The notes: generated by a model from the sequence alone, not told the origin. A stretch of DNA of 64,000 bases from an uncultured Flavobacteriales bacterium (GCA_905479325.1 CAJQLW010000005.1:1-64000), one strand, 5' to 3'; shown: positions 1 through 8,285, numbered from the stretch's first letter. A program made the numbers and translations.

Positions 1-146
1 GAAGTGGTTCTCTCTATGGTTTTACTAGCTGCAACTTTTGTGGGAACCACTTTATGGCGGGTAAAATTTACCGTATTGGTATATTAATGTACGGAAAAAA
101 GCCTAGTTTTAAAGAGATTGGCAAATGGATTTTTACTAAGTTATAA
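1..146 (+). pseudogene. C-terminal end of an ABC-2 type permease, apparent frameshift
   Basis: Only the end of this gene is inside the window. The first frame (bases 1-57) encodes a hydrophobic membrane segment, VLSMVLLAATFVGTTLW. From about base 57 the sensible reading continues in another frame as AGKIYRIGILMYGKKPSF and ends at TAA 144-146. That tail is what I know from the last helix and cytoplasmic end of Bacteroidota ABC-2 permeases (NatB-like export permeases). The two halves join perfectly if one G is restored in the TGGCGGG run at 55-61, so the locus carries a one-base deletion or a sequencing error. The stop lies two bases before the next gene, so the two are probably cotranscribed. 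Confidence 0.55.
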
Positions 147-148
147 GC

Positions 149-1315
149 ATGGCAACGATATTGGTAGTGGACGACGATCGTCCGATAAGAAGTACTTTAA
201 AAGAAATATTAGAATTTGAAAAGTTTAAAGTTGATGATGCCGAGGACGGATTAGCAGCGATATCCAAGGTCGAAAAGAACACCTACGATCTGATTTTGTG
301 TGACATAAAAATGCCAAAAATGGACGGAATTGAGGTTTTTCAAAAAATTCAAGAATTAAAACCTGAAATTCCTGTTGTGATGATTTCTGGACACGGTGAT
401 ATTGAGACTGCTGTAGGCGCAATAAAAATGGGCGCGTTCGATTTTATTGCAAAACCTTTAGACTTGAACCGCCTATTGGTTACGGTGCGAAATGCTTTGG
501 ACCGAAACGAATTGGTAGAAGAAACCAAACAGTTGCGGAAAAAGGTATACAAAAGCAAACTCAACGATATTATTGGCGAAAGTGAGCCCATTATGGCCGT
601 AAAAACCATGATTGAAAAAGTGGCGCCTACCGATGCACGGGTACTAATTACAGGAGGAAATGGAACCGGAAAAGAGTTAGTTGCTAGAAACTTACATCAA
701 AATTCAGGGCGTAAAAAAGCCCCATTCATTGAAGTAAATTGTGCTGCCATACCATCAGAGTTAATTGAAAGTGAATTGTTTGGGCACGAAAAAGGAGCGT
801 TTACTTCTGCCATAAAGCAGAAAAAAGGAAACTTTGAACAAGCTGAAGGAGGAACTTTATTTTTAGATGAAATTGGCGATATGTCGGCTTCAGCCCAAGC
901 TAAGGTGCTTAGAGCCTTGCAAGAAAACAGAATTAGGAGAGTTGGCGGAGAAAAAGATTTGAAGGTAAATGTGCGCGTTTTAGCTGCCACCAATAAAGAT
1001 TTGAAGAAGGAAATTGCCGAAGGAAACTTTAGAGAAGATTTGTACCATAGGTTAAGCGTTATTTTAATTCATGTTCCCTCATTAAATGAGCGGAGAGATG
1101 ACATTCCACTCTTGGTTGATTTCTTTTTATCGAAGGTTTGTGCCGAGCAAGGAATGCCTGAGAAAAAGATTTCTGATGGTGCCGTAAAAGCGCTCCAAGC
1201 TTGCGATTGGACCGGAAATATTCGTGAGTTACGCAACGTGGTTGAGCGGTTGATTATACTAGGAGAAAGCGAAATTTCTGAACGTGATGTAGAAAAGTAT
1301 GTGAAGATAAGTTAG
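149..1315 (+). CDS. Sigma-54-dependent response regulator lacking a DNA-binding domain
   Basis: This is an NtrC-family activator. A receiver domain fills residues 1-120, with the acidic pocket DDD at 8-10, phosphoacceptor Asp52 (CDIKMP) and Lys102. The AAA+ sigma-54 interaction domain follows at about 140-370: Walker A GGNGTGKE (169-176), the GAFTSA loop (216-221) that contacts sigma-54, and Walker B LFLDEIGDM (about 237-245). The protein stops at residue 388, right after the AAA+ lid (NIRELRNVVERLIIL plus a short tail), so the usual C-terminal Fis-type helix-turn-helix is absent. Regulators of this length are common in Bacteroidota, so this is probably not a truncation. The protein likely acts from solution or through a partner. 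No sensor kinase is visible nearby. It follows the ABC permease end by two bases. Confidence 0.93.
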   Translation: MATILVVDDDRPIRSTLKEILEFEKFKVDDAEDGLAAISKVEKNTYDLILCDIKMPKMDGIEVFQKIQELKPEIPVVMISGHGDIETAVGAIKMGAFDFIAKPLDLNRLLVTVRNALDRNELVEETKQLRKKVYKSKLNDIIGESEPIMAVKTMIEKVAPTDARVLITGGNGTGKELVARNLHQNSGRKKAPFIEVNCAAIPSELIESELFGHEKGAFTSAIKQKKGNFEQAEGGTLFLDEIGDMSASAQAKVLRALQENRIRRVGGEKDLKVNVRVLAATNKDLKKEIAEGNFREDLYHRLSVILIHVPSLNERRDDIPLLVDFFLSKVCAEQGMPEKKISDGAVKALQACDWTGNIRELRNVVERLIILGESEISERDVEKYVKIS

Positions 1316-1530
1316 TTGAAGCTTTATTTTTACTAACTTAGGGCAAACAAATAAACCCTAACGCATAGCTTCAACTTCTACTCCTTTTTCTTAGAAAGCC
1401 ATTCAAATTGATTGGTTTAGGGTTGTTATTCCACATGCTCACCGACTTTTTCGATTGCCTGTTCATGTACTCCAAGTGTTCAACTTGTATGATCGACTCC
1501 CCCGCTCTTCATCTACTCCGAAGCGCTTCT
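1315..1530. repeat. Hairpin-rich intergenic element with a decayed coding-like frame
   Basis: The gap 1316-1599 holds no intact gene. It opens with a nested inverted repeat: GTTGAAGCT (1315-1323) pairs with AGCTTCAAC (1367-1375), and inside it TTAGGG (1338-1343) pairs with CCCTAA (1356-1361). On the minus strand, 1371-1508 is one open frame of 45 codons without a start codon, closed by TGA at both ends; it reads like protein (for example VEHLEYMNRQSKKSVSMWNN). A perfect 10-base palindrome, GAAGCGCTTC, lies at 1520-1529. The combination suggests a short repeated or mobile element remnant. It could also be only a terminator plus random sequence. Confidence 0.35.
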
Positions 1531-1543
1531 AAAATATTGATAT

Positions 1544-1578
1544 AAAAAAAGACAGTCACTTTATAGAAACTGTCTTTT
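1544..1578 (-). terminator. Rho-independent terminator for the def/lipoprotein unit
   Basis: Read on the minus strand, the stem AAAAGACAGT pairs with ACTGTCTTTT around a loop of about 13 bases and ends in a run of T. It lies about 20 bases beyond the stop codon of the minus-strand lipoprotein gene. Confidence 0.75.
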
Positions 1579-1599
1579 AAATCATTTGAGAAGTTATTA

Positions 1600-2202
1600 C
1601 TAGGCGGCGTTTTGATTTACTTTCGCCAAACTATCTTTCCGTTCAAATTCTCTTATAATTTCTTCTGGCGACTTTCCTAAATTTTCTATAGACGCTCTAG
1701 CATCGTCAGCCATTTCGTGAGTTGGAAATTCAGTAAGAAACAACTCGTAAATACGTTTAGCTTCATCCAAATTCTTGGCGTAATTCTCTTGAACAAAACC
1801 CAACAAAAACAAACCGTATGCTCTCTTTTCATACTTAGGATATTCATCATATAACCGCGTCAAATGACGAATTGCTTCTACCGTTAAATTCTCCCCCATC
1901 GCAATTTCTCCTGCTTTGAACAAGTACTCATCTGCATTTTCTCTGTTACCAAAACGCATAGCATAAGCTACATATGCCTCCATTAACTCAACACCTTTGT
2001 TATCATTAAGGGTTTTATTTTCCTTAAAGGCTTTTTCCCTTTTCTCAATTTCTGCAACTAAATTTTCTAAGTTCAGTTTATCAACGTTAACATTTACTGA
2101 GCTCTCTTCAACTGCACCTTCCTCTTGCTTTTCTGCACCAGACCCGCAAGCATACAAAACACTTAAAAACAATACTACACTAGCAATTTTTACAATTTTC
2201 AT
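1600..2202 (-). CDS. TPR-containing lipoprotein
   Basis: This is a 200-residue exported lipoprotein. Residues 1-19 form a signal peptide with lipobox LYAC, and Cys19 is the lipidation site. An acidic linker (residues 20-45) is followed by tetratricopeptide-like helical repeats (about 50-185), including NLDEAKRIYELFLTEFPTHEM, which resembles the repeats of BamD and YbgF-type proteins. It is too short to be BamD itself. The role is probably protein-protein interaction in the periplasm or at the inner face of the outer membrane; the partner is unknown. It lies four bases after the def stop and shares its terminator. Confidence 0.8.
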   Translation of the reverse strand: MKIVKIASVVLFLSVLYACGSGAEKQEEGAVEESSVNVNVDKLNLENLVAEIEKREKAFKENKTLNDNKGVELMEAYVAYAMRFGNRENADEYLFKAGEIAMGENLTVEAIRHLTRLYDEYPKYEKRAYGLFLLGFVQENYAKNLDEAKRIYELFLTEFPTHEMADDARASIENLGKSPEEIIREFERKDSLAKVNQNAA

Positions 2203-2206
2203 TTTC

Positions 2207-2764
2207 TTATTTTTTTGGAAATTTCATGCGATAAGACACCTTAACGTTACCCTTACTGATATTATTGAGCTTACTGTTAATTAATCTTTTCTTTAGAGGA
2301 TTAATTTTGTCTGTAAAAAGAATTCCTTCAATATGGTCGTATTCATGCTGAATCACTCTTGCAGCCAAACCTTCGTAGGTTTCTTCTTTTAATTCCCAAT
2401 TTTCATCGTAATATTCAATGGTAATTTTGGGTTTACGGCTCACGTCTTCTCTAATACTTGGAATACTTAAACAACCTTCGTTAAACGTCCATTCTTTACC
2501 CTCCTCTTCCAGTATAATTGGATTGATGAAAAGCTTCTTGAAATTTTTTAACGAAGGTTCGTCCTCTTCAAAAGGAGAACAGTCTACCGTAAAAAGTCGA
2601 ATTGATTTACCCACCTGAGGAGCTGCTAAACCAACACCCTCAGCATTGTACATAGTTTCCCACATGTTTTCAATAAACTCTGCTAAACCAGGATAGTCCT
2701 TGTCAATTTCGTCTGCCTCTCTTTTTAATACCGGATCACCGTATGCTACTATTGGTAAAATCAT
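2207..2764 (-). CDS. def: Peptide deformylase
   Basis: Def removes the formyl group from the N-terminal methionine of new proteins in the cytosol. All three metal-site motifs are present in the 185-residue reading: GVGLAAPQ (43-50), EGCLS (96-100) and QHEYDH (139-144), which supply the Cys and two His metal ligands and the catalytic Glu. A start 60 bases upstream is open but is rejected: the family begins at MILPIVAYGDPVL, and a promoter-like TATCTTTG box lies only four bases before this ATG. The fmt gene that installs the formyl group is elsewhere (30.4 kb). Confidence 0.95.
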   Translation of the reverse strand: MILPIVAYGDPVLKREADEIDKDYPGLAEFIENMWETMYNAEGVGLAAPQVGKSIRLFTVDCSPFEEDEPSLKNFKKLFINPIILEEEGKEWTFNEGCLSIPSIREDVSRKPKITIEYYDENWELKEETYEGLAARVIQHEYDHIEGILFTDKINPLKKRLINSKLNNISKGNVKVSYRMKFPKK

Positions 2765-2768
2765 GACG

Positions 2769-2776
2769 CAAAGATA
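2769..2776 (-). promoter_or_regulatory. Putative -7 box of the def promoter
   Basis: TATCTTTG on the minus strand matches the Bacteroidota -7 consensus TAnnTTTG exactly. It ends four bases before the def ATG, so transcription from it would give an almost leaderless mRNA. No clear -33 TTTG is seen at the usual distance. Confidence 0.45.
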
Positions 2777-2893
2777 CTCAAGCAAAATGAAAATTTTATG
2801 CAGTTGAGTGGGACAAAATGGCAAGATTTCATCCTGTCAAATGAAAGTTAAAATTAAGTAATTTCGTAAATCGAACAAAAGAGCTGAAAAAGT

Positions 2894-5320
2894 ATGGAAA
2901 ATGCAACAATGGCAAAGGATAGCGATAAAATAGCTTTATCAAAAGAGGAGTTCAGAAACACTATTCTAGCAGATTATAAATTAGCGAACGTAAGTAGAGA
3001 AACGTCATTACTAGGGCGTAGAGAAGTTCTTACCGGAAAAGCCAAGTTTGGAATTTTTGGAGACGGGAAAGAGGTGCCACAGTTAGCAATGGCTCGTTTC
3101 TTTCAAAACGGAGATTTCCGTTCTGGTTACTACAGAGACCAAACCTTTATGATGGCAATTGGACAACTTACTGTTCAACAATTTTTTGCTCAATTGTACG
3201 CTCATCCTGACATCAACGACGAGCCATCATCTGGCGGTCGTTCAATGAATGGACATTATGCGACAAGAAGTTTAGATGAAAACGGTGCATGGAAAGCATT
3301 GAAAGACATGAAAAACTCTTCTGCTGACATTTCTCCTACCGCTGGGCAAATGCCACGTTTGTTAGGTTTAGCTCAAGCTTCTAAAATTTATAGAAACAAC
3401 GATTTATTGCCAAAAGACAATTTATTCAGTCGCGGTGGTAATGAGGTAGCTTTTGGAACCATTGGAGATTCAAGTACCTCTGAAGGCCTATTCTGGGAAA
3501 CCATAAACGCCGCAGGTGTTTTACAAGTGCCTATGGTAATGTCGGTTTGGGATGATGGACACGGAATTTCAGTTCCTAAAAAATACCAAACAACAAAAGA
3601 ATCAATTTCTGAAGTTTTAAAAGGGTTTCAACGCGAGAACGGTTCAAACGGTTTCGAAATGTTTAAGGTGAAAGCATGGGATTATGCAGCGTTAATGGAA
3701 ACGTATGAAAAGGCCGTGGCAATTGCTCGCGAGCAACATGTACCTGTTCTAATTCACGTAGAAGAAGTTACTCAACCTCAAGGCCATTCTACTTCAGGTT
3801 CGCACGAACGATACAAATCGCCAGAGCGTTTACAGTGGGAAACGGATTTTGATTGCATAAAAAAATTAGGCGATTGGATTGTAGAGAAAGGCTTAGCAAC
3901 TCAAGAAGAGTTAGATGCTTTAAAAAACGAAGCGAAAAAGGAAGTTAGAGAAGGAAAGAAAGCCGCTTGGGAATCGTTTTTAGGAAGTATAAAAAGCGAA
4001 AGAGATGAGGCCTTGGCAAAGCTAGAAGCTTTAGTAAGTGCATCAGAAAATGGTGCCTTCTTACAAGCTGCTGTTAGCGGCTTAAAAACGGATGCAGAAC
4101 CAAGTAGAAAAGGAATTTTGAACGTAGTTCGAAAAGCAATTCGAACGTGTAGAAATGAAAACTTAGACGCTAAAGCCGATTTAATTACTTGGTTTAATGG
4201 TTACCAAACGTTAAATACTCAGCGTTTCAGCGGTAATTTATACAGCCAATCAGGATCTTCGCCTTTATTGCAAACAGAAGTGCTACCTCAATACAATGAC
4301 GATGCTGAAGAAGTAGATGGAAGAGTTGTATTAAGAGATAATTTCGATAAGATTTTTGAACGTTATCCTGAAACCTTGATTTTTGGAGAAGACTCTGGAA
4401 AAATTGGAGATGTAAATCAAGGCCTAGAGGGCATGCAAGAAAAGTATGGAGAGTTGCGTGTTTCTGATGCAGGAATTAGAGAAGCAACCATTGCCGGACA
4501 AGGAATTGGAATGGCCATGAGAGGTTTGCGCCCTATTGCTGAAATTCAGTATTTGGATTATCTGTTGTACTGCCTTCAAATTATGAGCGATGATTTAGCT
4601 ACAGTTCAATATCGTTCTGCAGGCGGACAAAAAGCTCCGTTAATTGTAAGAACAAGAGGACACCGATTGGAAGGAATTTGGCATTCAGGTTCGCCAATGG
4701 GAGTAATCTTGAATGCAATTAAAGGAATACACGTTTGTGTTCCTAGAAACTTGACGACCGCAGCAGGTTTTTACAACACCTTATTGAAAGGAGACGATCC
4801 TGCATTGGTAATTGAGCCATTAAACGCTTATCGTTCAAAGGAAAAAATGCCAAACAACTTGGGTGATTTTCAAGTTGAGTTGGGTGTACCAGAAGTGGTT
4901 GCCGAAGGAAGTGACATAACCATTGTAACCTATGGTTCTACATGTAATTTAGCGGAAGAAGCTGTTAAAGAACTGAACCAATTGGGAATTTCTGCAGAAC
5001 TAATTGACGCTAGAACCTTAATGCCATTTGATAAAAACCATAGCATTGTTGAATCTTTGAAAAAGACCAACAAAGTGCTGTTTTTGGACGAAGATGTGAA
5101 AGGCGGAGGCACTGCTTATATGATGCAAAAAGTATTGGAAGAGCAAGGCGGATATTATCACTTAGATGTTGAGCCAAAAACACTTTCGGCTAAAAATCAC
5201 AGACCGGCATACGGAACAGATGGAGATTACTTCTCTAAACCAAGTGTGGATGACATGGTTGAAACTTGTTACGCTATGATGCGAGACAGTTTCCCTGATC
5301 GATTCCCGGCATTGTATTAA
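2894..5320 (+). CDS. Fused alpha/beta E1 component of a 2-oxoacid dehydrogenase
   Basis: This is an 808-residue thiamine-diphosphate enzyme that decarboxylates a 2-oxoacid (branched-chain type or pyruvate) and passes the acyl group to an E2 lipoyl protein. The N-terminal half is the alpha subunit, with the TPP-binding region GTIGDSSTSEG followed by the Asn-containing stretch (GDS replaces the common GDG). The C-terminal half is the beta subunit, beginning near FGEDSGKIGDVNQGLEG and including the transketolase C-terminal domain (VTYGSTCNLAEEAVKEL). Alpha/beta fusion is common in Bacteroidota. No E2 or E3 gene lies nearby, so the substrate cannot be decided from context. An alternative start at the second Met, 15 bases downstream, is possible. 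The gene is monocistronic with a strong terminator. Confidence 0.9.
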   Translation: MENATMAKDSDKIALSKEEFRNTILADYKLANVSRETSLLGRREVLTGKAKFGIFGDGKEVPQLAMARFFQNGDFRSGYYRDQTFMMAIGQLTVQQFFAQLYAHPDINDEPSSGGRSMNGHYATRSLDENGAWKALKDMKNSSADISPTAGQMPRLLGLAQASKIYRNNDLLPKDNLFSRGGNEVAFGTIGDSSTSEGLFWETINAAGVLQVPMVMSVWDDGHGISVPKKYQTTKESISEVLKGFQRENGSNGFEMFKVKAWDYAALMETYEKAVAIAREQHVPVLIHVEEVTQPQGHSTSGSHERYKSPERLQWETDFDCIKKLGDWIVEKGLATQEELDALKNEAKKEVREGKKAAWESFLGSIKSERDEALAKLEALVSASENGAFLQAAVSGLKTDAEPSRKGILNVVRKAIRTCRNENLDAKADLITWFNGYQTLNTQRFSGNLYSQSGSSPLLQTEVLPQYNDDAEEVDGRVVLRDNFDKIFERYPETLIFGEDSGKIGDVNQGLEGMQEKYGELRVSDAGIREATIAGQGIGMAMRGLRPIAEIQYLDYLLYCLQIMSDDLATVQYRSAGGQKAPLIVRTRGHRLEGIWHSGSPMGVILNAIKGIHVCVPRNLTTAAGFYNTLLKGDDPALVIEPLNAYRSKEKMPNNLGDFQVELGVPEVVAEGSDITIVTYGSTCNLAEEAVKELNQLGISAELIDARTLMPFDKNHSIVESLKKTNKVLFLDEDVKGGGTAYMMQKVLEEQGGYYHLDVEPKTLSAKNHRPAYGTDGDYFSKPSVDDMVETCYAMMRDSFPDRFPALY

Positions 5321-5342
5321 GATAGAGTTATTATTGCAGCAT

Positions 5343-5379
5343 AAAAAAGCCCTCCGATTTAAAATCGGAGGGCTTTTTG
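5343..5379 (+). terminator. Strong rho-independent terminator, possibly bidirectional
   Basis: The stem AAGCCCTCCGATTTT pairs with AAAATCGGAGGGCTT almost without a loop and is flanked by A and T runs. It follows the dehydrogenase stop by about 20 bases and could also stop minus-strand transcripts coming from 5.4-7.2 kb. Confidence 0.9.
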
Positions 5380-5410
5380 GTTGAAACTAAACTTCAGTTG
5401 TTATGAAGGA

Positions 5411-5542
5411 TTAACATGCAAAATTCAAGAGAATTATTATTAAGGCGACAACGAGACCGACGAAATATATTTTCTCCAACTTACCAAACATGTTGTCATC
5501 TCGTTTGATGCCGTATTTTTTCTTTCTGAAATTATATTTCAT
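5411..5542 (-). CDS. Small single-pass membrane protein (43 residues)
   Basis: A short minus-strand frame begins at ATG 5542-5540 and ends at TAA 5413-5411. Its N-terminal half is strongly basic (MKYNFRKKKYGIKRDD) and its C-terminal half is one hydrophobic helix (IYFVGLVVALIIILLNFAC), so a cytoplasmic N-terminus is expected. It starts 11 bases after the stop of the upstream minus-strand gene, which suggests cotranscription. I do not recognise a family. The clear amphipathic-then-hydrophobic design argues that it is real, but size alone cannot exclude chance. Confidence 0.45.
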   Translation of the reverse strand: MKYNFRKKKYGIKRDDNMFGKLEKIYFVGLVVALIIILLNFAC

Positions 5543-5553
5543 TATGGTCAATT

Positions 5554-6054
5554 CTACAAAAAATGTAAGTTGCTTTGATTAATATATTTTAAAACCGTTG
5601 AATACTTTGATTTCGAGTTCTTAATCATATATAGATTAAACGAAAAATCAAACCCATCTACAAAGATTAAATTTAAACTTGGTACTACGAATTTCAAATT
5701 ATTCTCTTTCAACAAGAGGCGCTCGATAATTTCTTTTTCACTTAAAAAGTCCTCTATCAATCTCATTGAAATAAGCTCTTCACCTTCTTTACTGAAACCA
5801 TCAACAGTGACAAGGAAACATTGACAGTTCGAAAGTAGAATTTGTATAAAATCTAAATGTTTTAAATAATATTTAGTGATTTGTGTTTGAATATCAGCTA
5901 TAACCATTGGACTAAGAATCTCGTTTGCCGCTTCGTGAGTTAACGAATGTTCAAAGATTGAAACATAATATACATCATAAACCTCTTTTAAATGGGCACT
6001 ATTAATCTCATCGGCAGTAATAAGAGGGAACTGTTTCTTTAAGTTTTCAATCAT
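5554..6054 (-). CDS. Hypothetical protein, 166 residues
   Basis: I do not recognise this protein. It has no signal peptide or membrane segment; it appears to be a soluble alpha/beta protein with an N-terminal helical part (LKKQFPLITADEINSAHLKEVYDVYYVSIF) and a strand-rich C-terminus (LKFVVPSLNLIFVDGFDFSFNLYMIK). It is AT-rich and sits in a minus-strand group of orphan genes between the E1 dehydrogenase and the ferredoxin reductase. The start ATG is the first Met of the frame. Function unknown. Confidence 0.6.
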   Translation of the reverse strand: MIENLKKQFPLITADEINSAHLKEVYDVYYVSIFEHSLTHEAANEILSPMVIADIQTQITKYYLKHLDFIQILLSNCQCFLVTVDGFSKEGEELISMRLIEDFLSEKEIIERLLLKENNLKFVVPSLNLIFVDGFDFSFNLYMIKNSKSKYSTVLKYINQSNLHFL

Positions 6055-6087
6055 TTTAAATTAAACTGAATATGTCATACATTATTT

Positions 6088-6369
6088 CTAAATTGATATT
6101 AATGTCATTATAAATGCAATATAACTCAATACCAGACAAATATTTATTTTCACAGAAATACTGTTCAAGCAACGGTTCTTTGTCTTCGTTGAATTTGGAA
6201 AAAATATCAATAAAGCTGATATCATGTAGTAATAGAAAAACTTAATCAAACTACTAGTCTTTCCTTTCAAAATTCTATCTCTAACCATGAAGTAATGAAT
6301 ATTCAAGGCCAACTTTGAAATTATAGATACAATAAGAACAATAAACAGAACTAAAGTTATATTACTCAT
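6088..6369 (-). CDS. Hypothetical small membrane protein, 93 residues
   Basis: Three hydrophobic stretches are visible: about residues 4-24, 43-57 and 74-92. Between the first two lies a basic loop (VRDRILKGKTSS). No family is recognised. It is very AT-rich and lies 33 bases upstream of the preceding orphan gene in the same transcription direction, so the two are probably coexpressed. It resembles small bacterial inner-membrane proteins only in general architecture. Confidence 0.5.
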   Translation of the reverse strand: MSNITLVLFIVLIVSIISKLALNIHYFMVRDRILKGKTSSLIKFFYYYMISALLIFFPNSTKTKNRCLNSISVKINICLVLSYIAFIMTLISI

Positions 6370-6446
6370 AAGAAGGCAAGTACAATTATACGAATATTAC
6401 TTACCTAAATGGCTAACATCAAATATTCAATATTTTAGCTTTGTGT

Positions 6447-7241
6447 CTATTTTATCTGAAAGTGAATGTGGTCGTCATGACGAACAGCCCCACAACCTTG
6501 AAATCTCAGCTTATCATTAGTTAAGCTCATTCGAGCTTTCAAATGCTGTTCAATGAATATCTTTCCCACTGCCTCAACTTCCAAAATAGAAGTTAAAAGT
6601 CGCTTCGTTCCATCATTTGAAAAAACAAGCTCATCATTTGGAGTTCCCAAGGTTAAATACTTCGGATAGTCATATTGCCAATAGCCATTTTCCTTGCAAA
6701 AGTGCGTTTGTGAAAACTCAACTTCATTTGGTTCAACGAACGCCCCATATCCACTTCTTGAAGGTTTTAAATTTGTTTGAACTCCCGCTTTGTTTTGATA
6801 CATCAGCGTCACGTCAATTTTCTTACCATCGTTATGACTTAAATGAGGTAACAAAGGAAAATTATCAATGAATGGAAAATTTGCATCCAAATAAATCAAT
6901 TTAAAGTCCTTATTTGCCTTTCTTCCCTCTTCTGCAATTGTTATTAAAACGTCATGTAATTCCGGTCTAACGTAATTTCTATTCAATAATTTGTAGAAAA
7001 ATGAATGTGATTCCAATGTTTTAGAATCCTCAATTTTAACCCTGCCAAAGATTGGAGCTATGTGTGGAATGATTAAGAATGTAAACAGCAAATACAAAGA
7101 AACAAAAACAGAAGCTCGTTTAAATATATGAGAATTGCTTTTTTTTGGTATTAATACAATCGAAATCAAGTACAAGGCACCTCCTATCTGACTTACAATT
7201 GTAAGTATTACAGTGATGAGTATTCTCGTAAATAATTTCAA
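6447..7241 (-). CDS. Membrane-anchored LAS-type murein endopeptidase-like protein
   Basis: This 264-residue protein starts with two hydrophobic segments (about 5-30 and 45-68) and continues as an extracytoplasmic domain. The C-terminus RHDDHIHFQIK matches the last zinc-binding motif of penicillin-insensitive murein endopeptidase (MepA, family M74), and the stretch LSHNDGKKIDVTLMY (about 135-150) matches the earlier His...Asp zinc ligands. The expected role is cleavage of peptidoglycan cross-links. The N-terminal anchor and the sequence between the motifs differ from E. coli MepA, so the exact bond cleaved is uncertain. It lies 17 bases downstream of the ferredoxin reductase gene, in the same direction. 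Confidence 0.75.
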   Translation of the reverse strand: MKLFTRILITVILTIVSQIGGALYLISIVLIPKKSNSHIFKRASVFVSLYLLFTFLIIPHIAPIFGRVKIEDSKTLESHSFFYKLLNRNYVRPELHDVLITIAEEGRKANKDFKLIYLDANFPFIDNFPLLPHLSHNDGKKIDVTLMYQNKAGVQTNLKPSRSGYGAFVEPNEVEFSQTHFCKENGYWQYDYPKYLTLGTPNDELVFSNDGTKRLLTSILEVEAVGKIFIEQHLKARMSLTNDKLRFQGCGAVRHDDHIHFQIK

Positions 7242-7258
7242 ATAATTAAACGTAACAC

Positions 7259-8275
7259 TTACACTTCATCCCAACTTACCACAACACCTGCGCTAGTTGG
7301 TTTTGAAATACAGCTTAAAATAAACCCTTCTTCAGCTTCGTCTTCACCCAAGCCAAAGTTGTTTTCCATTTCTACTTCGCCACTCAATACTTTGCACTTA
7401 CAAGTGGTACAAACTCCAGATTGGCAAGAAAAAGGAGGATCAATTCCAATTCGGTTTGTACCATCTAAAATCGTTTCACCCGGCTCAAGCGTAATGCTAT
7501 GTCGCTCGCCATCTAGCTCAGCTATAATTTCATTTACCTCTCCAGAAGCCACCGTTTCAACTGCTTTTTTATCCGTTTTTGGACTAGCGAAATATTCTAT
7601 GTTAATATGTGAAGCCGGTACTTTTGATTTTTCCAAACCGTCTTTCACAGCTGCAATCATTCCTTTAGGACCACAAATAAAATAATTTGATTCCGGCAAG
7701 TTCGAAACTAAACTCTGAACTCGTTGAGCATCTAATCGCTCACCATCGCTGCTCAAAAAATGTTGTACCAACAAACGGTCTGAAAATTGAACTTTTAACG
7801 CTTCAATGGCAGCTTTAAAAATAATTTCGTCCTCACTCCTGTTCCCATAAAATAACTTAATGTCGCTATTTCCTTCTTTTAACGCCTTCTTTAAAATTGA
7901 AAAGATTGGAGTGATCCCGCTACCTGCGGCAAATAACACCAACGGGTGTTTTACCGTTTTTAGCGTAAAGTTCCCCATTGGAGGCATCACCTCTACTCGA
8001 TCTCCAAGCCCTAATTCATTCACTAAAAAGGTAGACATTTTACCACCATCAACCACTTTACAAGAAACTTGTAGCGCTTCATCGCCATAACTTGAAATGG
8101 AATAAGAACGACGAACGTCTTCTCCATTAATCATCGCTTTTAGCGTTAAATATTGGCCTGCTTCATATTGAAACTCGGCTTTCAAATTATCAGGAATTTG
8201 GAACCCTATCGATACCGTTTTTGCTGTTTCTCTTTTTAATTCTTTTACTTGTAAGTTGTGAAATTGTAATGACAT
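7259..8275 (-). CDS. PaaE-like ferredoxin reductase with C-terminal 2Fe-2S domain
   Basis: The 338-residue protein has a FAD-binding barrel (1-105, with RRSYSISS), a NAD(P)-binding domain (105-230, with AAGSGITPIFSILK) and a plant-type ferredoxin domain. The 2Fe-2S ligands are Cys284, Cys289, Cys292 and Cys322. It closely fits PaaE, the reductase of phenylacetyl-CoA epoxidase, but none of paaABCD is present. In this lineage such orphan reductases may deliver electrons to another oxygenase. It lies 10 bases after purC in a minus-strand run (PhoH, purC, reductase, endopeptidase). Confidence 0.88.
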   Translation of the reverse strand: MSLQFHNLQVKELKRETAKTVSIGFQIPDNLKAEFQYEAGQYLTLKAMINGEDVRRSYSISSYGDEALQVSCKVVDGGKMSTFLVNELGLGDRVEVMPPMGNFTLKTVKHPLVLFAAGSGITPIFSILKKALKEGNSDIKLFYGNRSEDEIIFKAAIEALKVQFSDRLLVQHFLSSDGERLDAQRVQSLVSNLPESNYFICGPKGMIAAVKDGLEKSKVPASHINIEYFASPKTDKKAVETVASGEVNEIIAELDGERHSITLEPGETILDGTNRIGIDPPFSCQSGVCTTCKCKVLSGEVEMENNFGLGEDEAEEGFILSCISKPTSAGVVVSWDEV

Positions 8276-8285
8276 AGTTGTTTGC

